This document shows, piece by piece, positions 12,239-22,170 of a DNA stretch of 64,000 nucleotides. Origin of the DNA: Cryptomeria japonica (taxonomy: Eukaryota; Streptophyta; Pinopsida; Cupressales; Cupressaceae); the NCBI RefSeq assembly GCF_030272615.1, contig NC_081414.1, positions 520,800,185 to 520,864,184 on the forward strand, read 5' to 3'. The translations under genes were made by a program, and so were the position numbers. Under the pieces are notes generated by a model that ran no database searches, was not told the DNA's origin, and saw only the letters and a program-made list of their open reading frames with translations. Numbering within the stretch: the stretch's first letter is position 1; every line of letters begins with the position of its first letter.

Positions 12239-13083
12239 TCATACGCTGATATGCCTGGATTAGATCCGGATTTGGTAATGCATCATTTGACAGTTAAACT
12301 GGGGGCAAAACCAGTGAAACAGAAATTAAGAAAGATGCATCCACAAGTGGCATTACTAGTCAAAGCAGAACTTGAGAAATTATTGGATGTTAGATTCATA
12401 CGCGCCCAATTGATTATCCTGAATGGATCTCCAGCTTAGTGCCTGTCAGTAAACCAGATCGCAGCATCAGAATATGTACAGATTTCAGAGACATCAACAA
12501 AGCTTGTCCAAAGGATGACTTCCCATTACCAAATATTGACTTGATTGTTGATCTCACAGCAGGTCATGAAATGTTATCATTGATGGATGGATTCTCTGGT
12601 TATAATCAAATAAGGATCGCGCTCGAGGATCAACACAAAACATCATTCACTTGTCCTTGGGGAACTTTCTGCTGGAATGTCATGCCCTTCGAGGTAAAAA
12701 ATGTAGGTGCTACATATCAAAGAGCCGTGACTACTATCTTTCATGATCTCATGCACGTAACTGTGGAAGATTATGTTGACGAACTCTTGGGCAAATCAAT
12801 AGATAGAAATACACATTTGGACATACTTTCAGTCGTCTTTGATCGGTTGGAAAAATACAAAATAAGATTAAACGCCAAGAAATGTGCTTTTGGAGTAACC
12901 TCTGGGAAGCTCCTAGGATTCATTGTATCCAAAAGAGGAATCGAAGCTGATCCAGCAAAAGTCAAGGCCATCTTAGAGATGCAACCACCAAGAAATATCA
13001 GTCAACTTTGATCTTTACAAGGCAGACTCCAGTCCATATGAAGATTCATAGCGCAACTTGCAGATAAGTGTAATCCTTTTTAG
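12239..13083 (+). pseudogene. Reverse transcriptase (element B), damaged active site
   Basis: RT blocks are in order: MPGLDPDLVMHHL, VKAELEKLLD, WISSLVPVSKPD, IRICTDFRDINKACPKDDFP, LMDGFSGYNQI, TSFTCPWGTFCWNVMPF, then YVDELLGKS and GIEADPAKVKAI. A one-base indel near 12405-12411 moves coding from the second to the first frame. The polymerase motif Y-V-D-D reads Y-V-D-E, removing one of the two catalytic aspartates. In-frame stops at 13009, 13039 and 13081 lie in the thumb/connection region. The conserved FGLKNA motif reads FEVKNV. This copy cannot encode an active enzyme. Confidence 0.88.
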
Positions 13084-13599
13084 CACTTGCTACATAAAAA
13101 CATCAAATTCAAATGGGATGATAACTGTCAACAGCCTTTCCAAACACTCAAAGATTATCTTTTGAATCCACCAGTTTTAATGCCACCAATTCTAGATCAG
13201 CCTCTGTTACTATACATATCAGCTACTCCGACAGCACTGGGGGCACTCTTAGCACAACAAATTGCTGAGGGCAAGGAAAAAGTAGTATACTATATCAGTC
13301 GCACATTGGTGGGATATGAGCTAAACTACACACCAATTGAGCGTGCATGTCTCGCCATGGTCTTTGCTTTGCAGAAGTTACGACATTACATGCTCACTCA
13401 TAAGACTAAGTTGGTTGCAAGAATCGATCCATTGAAATACCTTCTCAATAAAGCAACACTTACTGGGCGACTAGCCAAATGGGTAATGATCCTGAGTGAA
13501 TTCGACATCGAGTATGTGGACAGAAAAGCAATAAAAGAACAAGCCATCACAGATCAATTAGCAGATGCCCCCATGATAGATGATGTTCCTCTAAGTTAA
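13084..13599 (+). pseudogene. RT connection and first RNase H (element B)
   Basis: Continues the RT frame: FKWDDNCQQPFQTLKDYL, then LYISATPTALGALLAQQ (the usual first Asp region reads I-S-A-T instead of L-S-x-x), VVYYISRTL, YTPIERACLAMVFALQKLRHY and GRLAKWVMILSEFDIEYV. These are the standard RNase H blocks of Ty3/gypsy pol. The frame ends at a TAA (13597-13599) and resumes immediately in the same frame with the second RNase H. Confidence 0.82.
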
Positions 13600-13626
13600 G
13601 AATTTCCAAATGAATCCATTTTAACA

Positions 13627-14097
13627 ATGTTACATGCGAAGCCATGGCAACTGTACTTTGACGACTCATACACACAGCATGGGGCAGGAGTTGGCATCCT
13701 CTTTATAACTCCTCAAGGGGATTCTATACCAAAGTCATACCGCTTATCATTTCCTTGCACTAACAATATAGCAGAATATGAGGCATTAACAACTGGATTA
13801 CGGATTGCAATTCAGTGGAAGATCCAGGAACTTCATGTTTTTGGGGACTCTCAACTTGTAATCCGTCAAGCAACTGATTATTACCAAACAAAAGATGAAA
13901 AATTAATGCCTTACAAACAAATGGTGGATGACCTGAAACAACACTTCACAAAGATAGATTTTGAGCAGATACCAAGAGAGCAGAATCGAGCCGCAGATGC
14001 CATGGCTACAATTGCTTCACTGATTGATCTACCTCCAAATGAGACCCACTATGAGTTCTTGGTGGAAATACATCCTCATTGTCATCTACACGTCTAG
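13627..14097 (+). pseudogene. Archaeal-type second RNase H (aRNH) of Tat lineage (element B)
   Basis: A second RNase H domain after the gypsy RNase H is the hallmark of the Tat clade. Visible blocks are WQLYFDDSYTQHGAGVGI (first catalytic Asp present), NNIAEYEALTTGLRIA (catalytic Glu), VFGDSQLVIRQA (second Asp) and REQNRAADAMATIAS (last Asp). All four acidic positions look retained. It is 156 codons and stops at 14095-14097. The last eleven codons already lie inside the left arm of the 3' inverted repeat. In intact relatives a linker and integrase follow, and here neither is found. Confidence 0.87.
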
Positions 14098-14107
14098 GAG
14101 AGTAGAG

Positions 14108-14215
14108 TGCAGAGAGAGAAAAGAGCAGCAGCAGTTAGCAGCGATGGCTTTGGTTCACAGATTCGACCGCGTTCGCCAATTCCAGAGGCCAGCAGAGGCA
14201 GGAGAGCCAGTAAGT
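14108..14215 (+). other. Putative captured host first exon with splice donor
   Basis: Within the left arm, a purine-rich leader (GAGAGAGAAAAGAGCAGCAG) precedes an ATG at 14144. The ATG opens a 22-codon frame starting MALVHRFDRVRQFQ and reaching CCA|GTAAGT, a consensus plant 5' splice site with the intron starting at 14210. The right arm carries the same arrangement on the minus strand, with four amino-acid changes and the donor kept. This looks like 5' untranslated region, exon 1 and the start of intron 1 of a host gene picked up by the element. The protein is too short to name. Confidence 0.5.
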
Positions 14216-14363
14216 ACCACAAAACCTCCTTGTACTTTGATGCATTTATTGTTGTCATTAATGCATGGTAGATAGGGCAATAAATGCACTTTAGGTAAGA
14301 GTCCAAAAATGTCAAAAAACATCACAGATGCGGCCGCATTTGGCACAAACACGTTTTCCATCA

Positions 14364-14420
14364 TAGACGCGCCTGGCACCAACACAGACGTGCATGGCAC
14401 CAACGCAGATGCGCCTGGAC
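14364..14420. repeat. 21-bp tandem repeat in the hairpin loop
   Basis: Units AGACGCGCCTGGCACCAACA(C), AGACGTGCATGGCACCAACG(C) and a partial AGATGCGCCTGG follow each other at a 21-bp period in the loop of the 3' inverted repeat. The period is a multiple of three and all units are rich in CpG. Confidence 0.7.
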
Positions 14421-14925
14421 GTTTTTTGACATTTTTGGACCCTAACCTAAAGTGCATTTATTGTCCTATCTACCATGCATTAATGACAACAATAAATGCA
14501 TCAAAGTACAAGGAGGTTTTGTGGTACTTACTGGCTCTCCTACCTCTGCTGGCTTCTGGAATCGGCGAACGTGGTCGAATCTGTGAACCAAAGCCATTGC
14601 TGCTAACTGTTGCTACTCTTTTCTCTCTCTGCACACTGCTCTCGTGGATGTGTAGATGACAATGAGGATGTATTTCCCCTGTGGTCTATCTTATAGACTA
14701 CCCTAGCCCTAGCCCTCGTCTCCCAAGTCAGTCTTCTTTATCCCGTGACTTTGTCACTTTATCCGGTCAGTCCATTCTAGCCTTTCTTTCTTATCGAGAG
14801 ATTGTCTGCAATTTTTTCAGACATTTTCATCCAATCTCTCGAGGGGGCATATCATTTCCATCCTGGGGCAACTCTGTATCAGTTCATATTATCTTCTTTG
14901 AAACAACGCGACAAGACACATTGTC

Positions 14926-14941
14926 TCAAACAAGGGCAAAA
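14926..14941 (+). promoter_or_regulatory. Polypurine tract of element B
   Basis: CAAACAAGGGCAAAA lies directly against the 3' LTR start at 14942. It is the slightly weaker counterpart of the tract before 5830. The 14678-14925 stretch before it is 3' untranslated sequence with no gene. It contains a second purine-rich run, CTCGAGGGGGCAT, near 14839. Confidence 0.6.
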
Positions 14942-15699
14942 TGTAGACACCCAAAATTGTCCAGTCTAATTAAATAAATATTTTATTTAATTATCTAAGC
15001 CTAATTCCTCTATTAATTAAATAAATCTTTATTTATTTAATTAATTCATTTATCCTCTTCTAGCCTTATTTCTCATTTAAATAAATGCATTTATTTATTT
15101 AAATTATCCCTTTTCTTAAATTAAATAAATATCTTATTTATTTAATTGATCCCGCTTCCTCTATTAATTAAATAAATCTTTATTTAATTAATTCATTAAC
15201 CTTTTCTACCCATGACACATGTCATTCATCTCTTAATTCATACACTACCTACCCCTTTCATTATTTTATTATTTCCTCTACCTACCCTCTAATCATAGCC
15301 GACCTCCTTTTACACCTCTCAATCTTATCCCTCCATTTCATACAGTGTCTTCTATATAAGGAGATACTTCCTTCATTATCAAACCCTAATGAATTTTATG
15401 CACTTGACTACACTACGATCCTACTTGCAACCACATTTCGTTCTTTGTTGAGCTCTTGTGCACATAAAATCTGAGAGCAAATATATCAAACAAGATCAAT
15501 GGAGATATGAAGAATGGAGATCCAAACCCTATTAGACATGTGATGGTATAATCTTTGTGATTTCACTTGATTTGCATTTGTCTTAGGTAATCTTCATATG
15601 TTATGGTGGATCTTTGTTGTTGTTAGGCTAGGGTTTTGTGATTGAATTCATTTAGCCTTTCAATATCGTTATTATTGTTATCCATTTTCACCATAAACA
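14942..15699 (+). repeat. 3' LTR of element B
   Basis: Collinear with 5830-6587 (both 758 bp), with the same TG/CA ends and TATA box at 15353-15360. Differences are scattered base changes and a few small compensating indels in the ATTTAAT-rich part, so the two LTRs are only moderately diverged. Confidence 0.92.
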
Positions 15700-17020
15700 G
15701 CAGGTCCTCGTCATTTAGCATCTCCTCATCCTCTAGTGCCTCCTCAACATCAAGTTGTACATGTCCTTGTACCTATCCTTGAACTTGTCCCTGTACCCAA
15801 ATCTATACCTCTTGAGGAACCACTAGAATCACAAGAGTCCCCATCAATAGCCCTCTACCACCATTATCCCCATCACCTCCTTCATCCTTAGCACCTCCTC
15901 CTTTGCCTCCATCATCCTTATCTCCATCACTACCCCTACCTATTCCTTGGCCTTGACCCCTCAGCCTCCCTCTCTTGCCTTAACCCTGCCTCTCCCAAGG
16001 GATGGGCACAATTGGATCTGTAAACGATTTAGGTTGGTGAGCAACAAACCATACATCATACTCGGGCATCATTTCAATGTTTTCCACATCAAGACTAGAT
16101 CCCCAATGTCACAGCACAAGCTCATCAAACTATTGATATGCTACATGCGAGCTAACCAATGGTCCCTAATGCTCTACCCCTTGTGTTGAATTAGCAAAAT
16201 TAGCCTCTCCATGAGGAACATCTTGTCACTCCCCGAACTATCATAGAACCCTCTCATAGAGTTGTTTGTCAATAATATGTTAAGACTATGTCCAATCAAA
16301 TATCGAGTCTAATAGTAGTAAGGAAAGTGGTCTATATCATCATCCTAGAACTAGCACTACTTATAAGGTCTCCATATAAAATCAATGGGCAAAGCCAACA
16401 TATGTCACCAATACAAAGCATGACCCAAACGAGTTTGTGTAATTACAGCCCATATCAATATACATATGGTAAACCCAACCCAAGATGTCTATCAACAATA
16501 GGTAAGAAAACTGCAAAGTGCTCCTAGACCCAAACCTGTAGCAATATCACTCTGCAACCAATGGAACATGCACCTCTATAGGCTACATCATGCAACTAAA
16601 AGTACAACATGGCAATCACACAAGGTCCCCATGCTATACTATACCATGGCCATCAAACCCTCCAAGGACAACCCCCAACCAATCCAAAATATATGGCCTT
16701 GTCTATTAGGTACCAATACACTCGCAATGACTAAACATATCACAACAATCAACCTCTCATATCAATCAACTAATGTGTCATATCAAACCTTGTAGTCCTC
16801 AATGTCAAGATCGTCGATCTCAAAACATCTAACCAATGATACATGTCCAACATCAAGCTCATAAATAGCCCTTTGTCCATGGACAGAGATGCGAAGAACC
16901 TACCAGATGTTGTCAAGTTTGATTGAAGCCTCTCCCATAGGTAGCTAAAAGGAGTTTGTCCCAGACTTCTATCTCTTGGGAAGTGTAATGATAAGACCTT
17001 GATTGGCCCCAATCTTGAGC
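15700..17020 (-). pseudogene. PMD protein pseudogene, antisense, element C
   Basis: Read on the minus strand, about 16990 down to 16000 gives broken but clear PMD blocks: LWERLQSNLTT near the N-terminal side, MDKGLFMSLMLDM, then AWGPCVIAMLYF, LHDVAYRGACSIGCRVILLQ, EHFAVF and finally PEYDVWFVAHQPKSF near 16050. Below about 15950 the frame is Gly/Arg/Ser-rich low-complexity, as PMD C-termini often are. Many TAG and TAA codons and frame changes show that it is dead. It belongs to the same broad family as the copy at 5209 but is opposite in orientation to the LTR that follows it at 18073. Element B ends directly against it at 15699. Confidence 0.6.
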
Positions 17021-18072
17021 ATGAAAGTGAAATGATAAAATCCTAATGCATGTAGAGTCGCTCACTCATCAATATCCAAATGATGTCACAAAGCTAGACA
17101 AGTTGGATGACTCTATTAAGTGTACAAATGCAACATTGCAATCTACATCCAATCAACACATATTGTCAATGATCACCTAATCGTAGACCTAATCAATCAA
17201 ATCAAGTGAAAAATCCTATAGCTGAGGTCACTTGTCAATTTTGTCAATCAATTGTGTTACCTAAATTAACACATGTGGTGTTTTAATCAATCGCATCACT
17301 AATTTACACACGTGTAACAAAAATCACTTACGACATCTATGTCCACACTTGTGTCGAATCTAAGCACATGTGGTGCTAAACTATGTAATTTTTGTTCTAA
17401 ATTTTATTTTTGTCACTAAATCCCATGATAACATCATAGAATGGGTGATTGTGTAATTTCACCAACAATTGCAATGAAAACGACTATAGTTGCAACACAA
17501 AATCCTACACCGCAATCGATGCCCTAATTTTGGACCCTAAAATCTATGAAAAGATGATAAAATCACAAAGCGAGAAAAAGGGTACATACTAGGGGAGCCA
17601 CTCTCGTAGATCATCTATAAATTTGCACATTGTTTCTTGATGATCACCCTTCAGAATGCCAACCATAGCTCTGTTGTATATCTCCTCAACCACACACCTC
17701 TCCTCTCAAATTCCTAAAACAAATGAGCACAAATGAGGTGTTTGGCTCCTAAGTGGTCTACGTATAGACATAGATTACCTAATGGAGCCCCCCCTTGCAC
17801 CTTTTACAATGGTCACAATGTCCTACTCTTGGTCATGATGACCTAAACTAATCTAGGGACCTAATTTCTCATCGTCTACACACCTAAATGCACAGAATCA
17901 ACTAGTCAACAACATATTAAGCTCAATTTTTGAATGTTTTTGCCTAATTTCTCTAAGGAGCACCACACTATACTACTGTGACTGAGGCGCGTTAGGGCAA
18001 CACATGGAGCAAAATTTCCATGATTATCTTTGAAACAACACTCAAATCCCATTGTTTCAAAGAGGAGAAAAA
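17021..18072 (+). other. Non-coding 3' region and polypurine tract of element C
   Basis: No convincing gene. The last 60 bases (TCTTTGAAACAACA near 18030, then CAAAGAGGAGAAAAA at 18058-18072) correspond to the 3' end of elements A and B, and form a polypurine tract against the LTR at 18073. On the minus strand around 17610-17710 a short open stretch reads VVEEIYNRAMVGIL, which may be more of the PMD-type gene, but I cannot confirm it. Confidence 0.45.
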
Positions 18073-19003
18073 TGTGGACACTAAAAATTGCCCGCAACCT
18101 GCAAGCGACATTTTTACTAATTTTTTAATTAATTAAATACTTTTAATAATTTGATTATAATAACTTTATTTCTCTAAATCAAATTTGAAAATCAAATTTG
18201 ACTCATTTTATCATAATTAAATATTTTTTAATTATTCTAATTTTCTATCAAAATTAATTAAATGATTTTTATTATTTAATTAATTTTTTTTCTCCACAGT
18301 AATCAAATGATCTTTGTTATTTAATTAGTTTAATCATATTCCATCATGCACATTAATTAAATAATTTTAATTATTTGATTAGCTAAATCTTTTATAATTT
18401 AATGAATTCTTTAATTTATTTAATTATTCAATCCTCTAAACATAGTTCCTCTAAAAATAAATAAAATCTTTATTTTGTTTATTTTTTCTTCTCATGCACA
18501 CAATTAAATAATTTTTAATTATTTAATGCAAATTATTTTTCCCCTTTCACCTCTCAACTAACAGCCACTCTGAGTTCAACTGATTAATTAATTCAACTTT
18601 TTCAATTATGCGTTTGCATGTCTCAATCATGCAATGAGTTATCTCTTAATCAGTTCATCTTATTGAATCTCATCCATTGATCTTCAATTCTTATCAGATT
18701 TCCACCATTGATCGATATCAGAAATCTATAAAAGCAACCTTCATCATCAATCATCAACAACCACAGTATTTGAGATTTTGTGCGACCACAATTATGAAAT
18801 AGTGCTTGAATATAATTCTAAGAGAAACATTACAATACATCACGAAAGTGACAAGAAAAATGGAGGTCAACATGGTGCGTGCTTGAAGGTGTATTTGTTT
18901 GATTATTTCTATTCTTCTTGATTGCAGTCATACATACTCTATTGTTAAGATATGGATTTAGCGCATTTCATAGGCTTTGTGGTTAGCCTAGTATTCAATC
19001 ACA
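18073..19003 (+). repeat. LTR of element C (related to A/B family)
   Basis: Starts TGTGGACACTAAAAATTG, a diverged version of the A/B start TGTAGACACCCAAAATTG, and is preceded by a polypurine tract. It has the same plan: ATTTAAT-rich U3 (18110-18540), TATAAAAG at 18727-18734, then a segment ending near TTCAATCACA. The right boundary is uncertain by tens of bases. Confidence 0.6.
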
Positions 19004-20690
19004 CTAGTTTATTTTTTGGTCTTAGAGATAAAATGGTCAAACAAATTGAGAAAACAAAGTAAATGAAAATATTTTGAAGGTTATCAATTGGTGGATCAAA
19101 TTTAGTAATCAAACTAAAAAAATAAAAGGGGAGAGCTACATGTGATGTTGATTTTGTGGATATAGATATGTAAACAATCCTATGGAAAAGAGAATTCTCA
19201 TGACGACACGTCAATTATTGTAATAATTTACGAGTCTTCATATCAACATGAAATTAGTGATGATTAATTTATTAGAGAAATAGTTTATCCATTTATTGAA
19301 ATTAGGTTTTATAAACATTGTGTGAAAGTACATGGTTACAATAAAACATAGAGCATTGATGCATTAGAAATGGTATATCTATTTAGTTGAACTAGTTAAC
19401 CTAGATGATTTATGTAGCAATAATTCATATGTACCTTCATGTACTCTAATTTTATGTTGACTAATAGTTAAAATATTTAATTTTATAAATGAGATGTGTT
19501 TATCTATTATATGTTACATGTTTTCCCTTATATTATATGTTCTCTTGAAAGGATAGATGGATGTTCCTAACTTATATAGAAAAAAATGTATTATTTTATA
19601 AGGTTTTGTAATAGTATTGTAAGGTCATAATAAATGTATCATTACATTAGTCCTTCACAATTAGATTATAACTTTGTATTTGACCATTTCACACCCAAGT
19701 AATGATAAATCAAAATAACCTCCAAGAACTCAATGTCGGTGTCATAATATCTCTTACAAGTGTTATTAATAATCAATAAAAGATGTCATTCATGGTCCAT
19801 TTGATAACCCTCATACTCATTGACTTCTTACAACTATCGTAGGACCGATAACACATGATGAAAATTGTTAACTATGGAATCTAAAGGTTTTATCTAATTG
19901 GTGTGTCATTTACCATGTGGGTACATTATTTTCAATATTATGTATACATGCTAAATAATTGGACTAAAAGTAAGATTTGCAAGGTGTACAATGTGCAATC
20001 CCCTATTCCTAACATTACCATTGTACTAAAGGCCTTTGTAAACCTTGGAGAAAGTTTTGAACTTAACATATTATGTTAAACCAATATGGCTTGTGTTGAT
20101 TGAGCAATAAGGATTTTTCTATTTTCTTAAAGATTGATATGAGAGTACTTTTTGGCTTGTTCCCTATCAATAACTATTAATCCTAAAAGAGTTATATTTT
20201 CTCAATGGCATTGGTGAAGTAACCTTATATTATTGTTGACTTAAGAGTCTAAAGTCCATCTTTCATTAGATCAATTATGTTTATAATGTGACCACTTATG
20301 TTGATGAATAAGGTCATGCTAATTATTAATTAATAACTTCCTAACCTTAAGAATATAAAAAATGATTCTTAATGGAATTTTGTCTTCATCAACCTCATGT
20401 TTAATCTGCTTTCTCGAATGTTATGTCTTTTCAAATTCACAACTAGAAAGTGGAATGGTTTATTCATTTGTATTAGACATCCATGTGGTACTTTAATATT
20501 CAAGTTAAGTTTTGTTGCATGGCATACCTAAATCTACCATTGGGCTTTCTTGTTTAGGTCTTTAAACCATATAGTTGAGATGGAGATAGATTATTACCCT
20601 TATGTTGTGATATCATTCAATTACTAGTTTGTTGTGAACAGAATATCAAGTATAAATATTTCCCCAAGTTCATTGTGTACATATACTAGT
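19004..20690. other. AT-rich non-coding stretch
   Basis: No open reading frame of note, no repeat pair and no RNA gene could be recognised here. It is probably old decayed TE or intergenic DNA. Confidence 0.6.
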
Positions 20691-21490
20691 TCTTGGAAGA
20701 ACTCTAACCCTAACATAGACTTGTCTAAACATGATCCAAGAGAATTTTTCATATCAAGTGCCTAGAATAACACCTAGCAATCATCATCACTTGCAACAAC
20801 TACAGGGTTGCTTCTCAATGTACACCAAAGTGCCTCCCATATGCTCTAGGGAACACAACAACTGATATCCTCTCCCCAACAAATGTTGCATGTACTCCAG
20901 CTAGAAAAAAATAAAGTTAGCAAACACAAAAGAAAATAGTGACAAACATACCTCAACTAGCTCTCTTGTTGTTTCTACCATAGATATAGTAGGTTCCAAC
21001 ATTCCTTTTGGACAAACAATAGCATCTAGTTCATCAACGAACTCATCACATTTTCATGTAAGTTATTTTGTGATCTTTACATGGAATTATTAATGAGACA
21101 ACCAAGAAGTCACACATAAGGGAAAACATGCCCAATCATCAAAAAACATCAATAATTGGTTGCACTTCACAACACTTGGGGGATGAGAAACTAAATAAGA
21201 AAACTATTCGGCTTATTATGAAAGAGTTGGTTCAACTTCCTATGATTCTTTGTAAATTATATACACACTAATATATAACATGATTTGGAAATTAATTAGC
21301 AAGCATTAGGCAAAATAAATCTTTCTTAAGGGGGTGTGACATGTAATAGACAATAGAATTATAATTCATTCTTTAATTAGTTCTCTATCCCTATTATCTA
21401 AAATATCATGTTTGTTTAATTTCTTTTTCATCTATTATAGCTTGAATAGATTTATATTTGAAGAATTGTCTGCCAAGAACAAACACTTGG
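20691..21490 (+). repeat. Left direct repeat / probable 5' LTR of element E
   Basis: About 800 bp is collinear, with many differences, with about 39000-39850. Shared landmarks are ATGCTCTAGGG(A)GCACA, the TAGTTTCTACCATA block, the CATCAAC/ACCAAACTC(G) block and GGGGATGAGAAA. The right end lies about a dozen bases before a Met-tRNA-type primer site (21503). Exact termini are not clear, and divergence makes this the oldest element of the nest. Confidence 0.5.
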
Positions 21491-21502
21491 GCCCCAAATC
21501 AA

Positions 21503-21516
21503 GTGGTATCAAAGTA
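21503..21516 (+). promoter_or_regulatory. Met-tRNA-type primer-binding site (element E)
   Basis: TGGTATCAAAGTAG resembles the plant initiator-Met primer site TGGTATCAGAGC with two changes, and sits just inside the left repeat of element E. Confidence 0.5.
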
Positions 21517-21599
21517 GTTTTCTCTACATATTGCATGGCATTTTACTATGCAATCATATGAGCCTAGGTACAAAAAATTGAGATCCATTAAACTACTTC

Positions 21600-22170
21600 C
21601 CAACTTGTCTTAAGATGGTCAAAACAATGCAATAGGAGATGTTTGCAATGATCAAGAGAAAGATTGAACATGCACTAATAGATCAACATAATTTATGATT
21701 AACCTATTTATAGAGGTCCACAAATGGTGATTTCATTATCCCCTTCATCAAGAGAAGTCTTTGTTAATTCAAAATGCCCATTATTTCAAGTAGCCATGGG
21801 TGTGCTAGTCTTCCAAGGCAAGATTGATTCAAATTCTATTGTAAATTAGATTGACCTAATTCAATCTTACTTTTTCCACGAATGATTTCACCAATTAGGA
21901 AAAGAAAAAGATTTATCTCCTGCATATTTCCTTGCCTATCAAGAAGTGGTGGCAAACCTGCACACTCTAGGAAGAGGATCAATCAAATGAAAATTTTGAA
22001 CCAACTTACAAGGAATTCCTAAAGTCCTTCCAGGATGAATTATGTTGATGATATATGTATTAATTTTTACATTGTGTAGTCACCATTGTGACAAGGGCAT
22101 GACCAATCTATTCATGTTTATATTGAATCTTCCAAAGCTCAATGCCAAGCAAGGATCATTTGATTCTAAG
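21600..22170 (+). pseudogene. gag: Gag remnant of gypsy element E (5' part)
   Basis: Broken frames between 21770 and 22160 give VFQGKIDSNSIVN, then ID-LIQSYFFHEWFHQLG, AYFLAYQEVVANLHTLG and NLPKLNAKQGSF, a pattern like the Gag core (F-x-G-x-D...W). Stops and shifts are frequent. The frame is cut at 22170 by insertion of element D. Its continuation is at 37985, after the 5-bp duplication CTAAG, where a degraded zinc knuckle follows. Confidence 0.5.

Larger units (their letters stand above)
14064..14677. repeat. 3' inverted repeat of element B with captured exon
   Basis: Left arm 14064-14320, right arm 14421-14677, loop 14321-14420. Mirror coordinates sum to 28741 throughout, so arms are 257 bp with substitutions only. 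The left arm starts in the aRNH coding end and continues into unrelated sequence. The right arm is its inverted copy and then joins the 3' untranslated region. It occupies the place where integrase should be. Confidence 0.93.
5830..15699 (+). mobile_element. Ty3/gypsy Tat-lineage retrotransposon (element B), integrase-less, with two internal palindromes
   Basis: The element is bounded by two 758-bp LTRs (5830-6587 and 14942-15699) in direct orientation, both TG...CA. Order: LTR, primer-binding site, palindromic leader, gag, zinc knuckle, protease, G-patch, RT, RNase H, archaeal-type RNase H, inverted repeat, polypurine tract, LTR. The second RNase H after pol is diagnostic of the Tat clade. 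No integrase is visible between 14097 and 14942 or elsewhere in the element. Flanks do not repeat: the left flank is the 3' end of a sister element and the right flank is a different PMD sequence. This suggests an LTR-LTR recombinant rather than a simple insertion. Several nonsense codons and two frameshifts make it non-functional. Confidence 0.85.

Noticed and set aside
14155-14659. Two ~100-codon ORFs on opposite strands with the same peptide
   Set aside because: They are the two arms of the 3' inverted repeat read in the antisense direction, not a protein pair.
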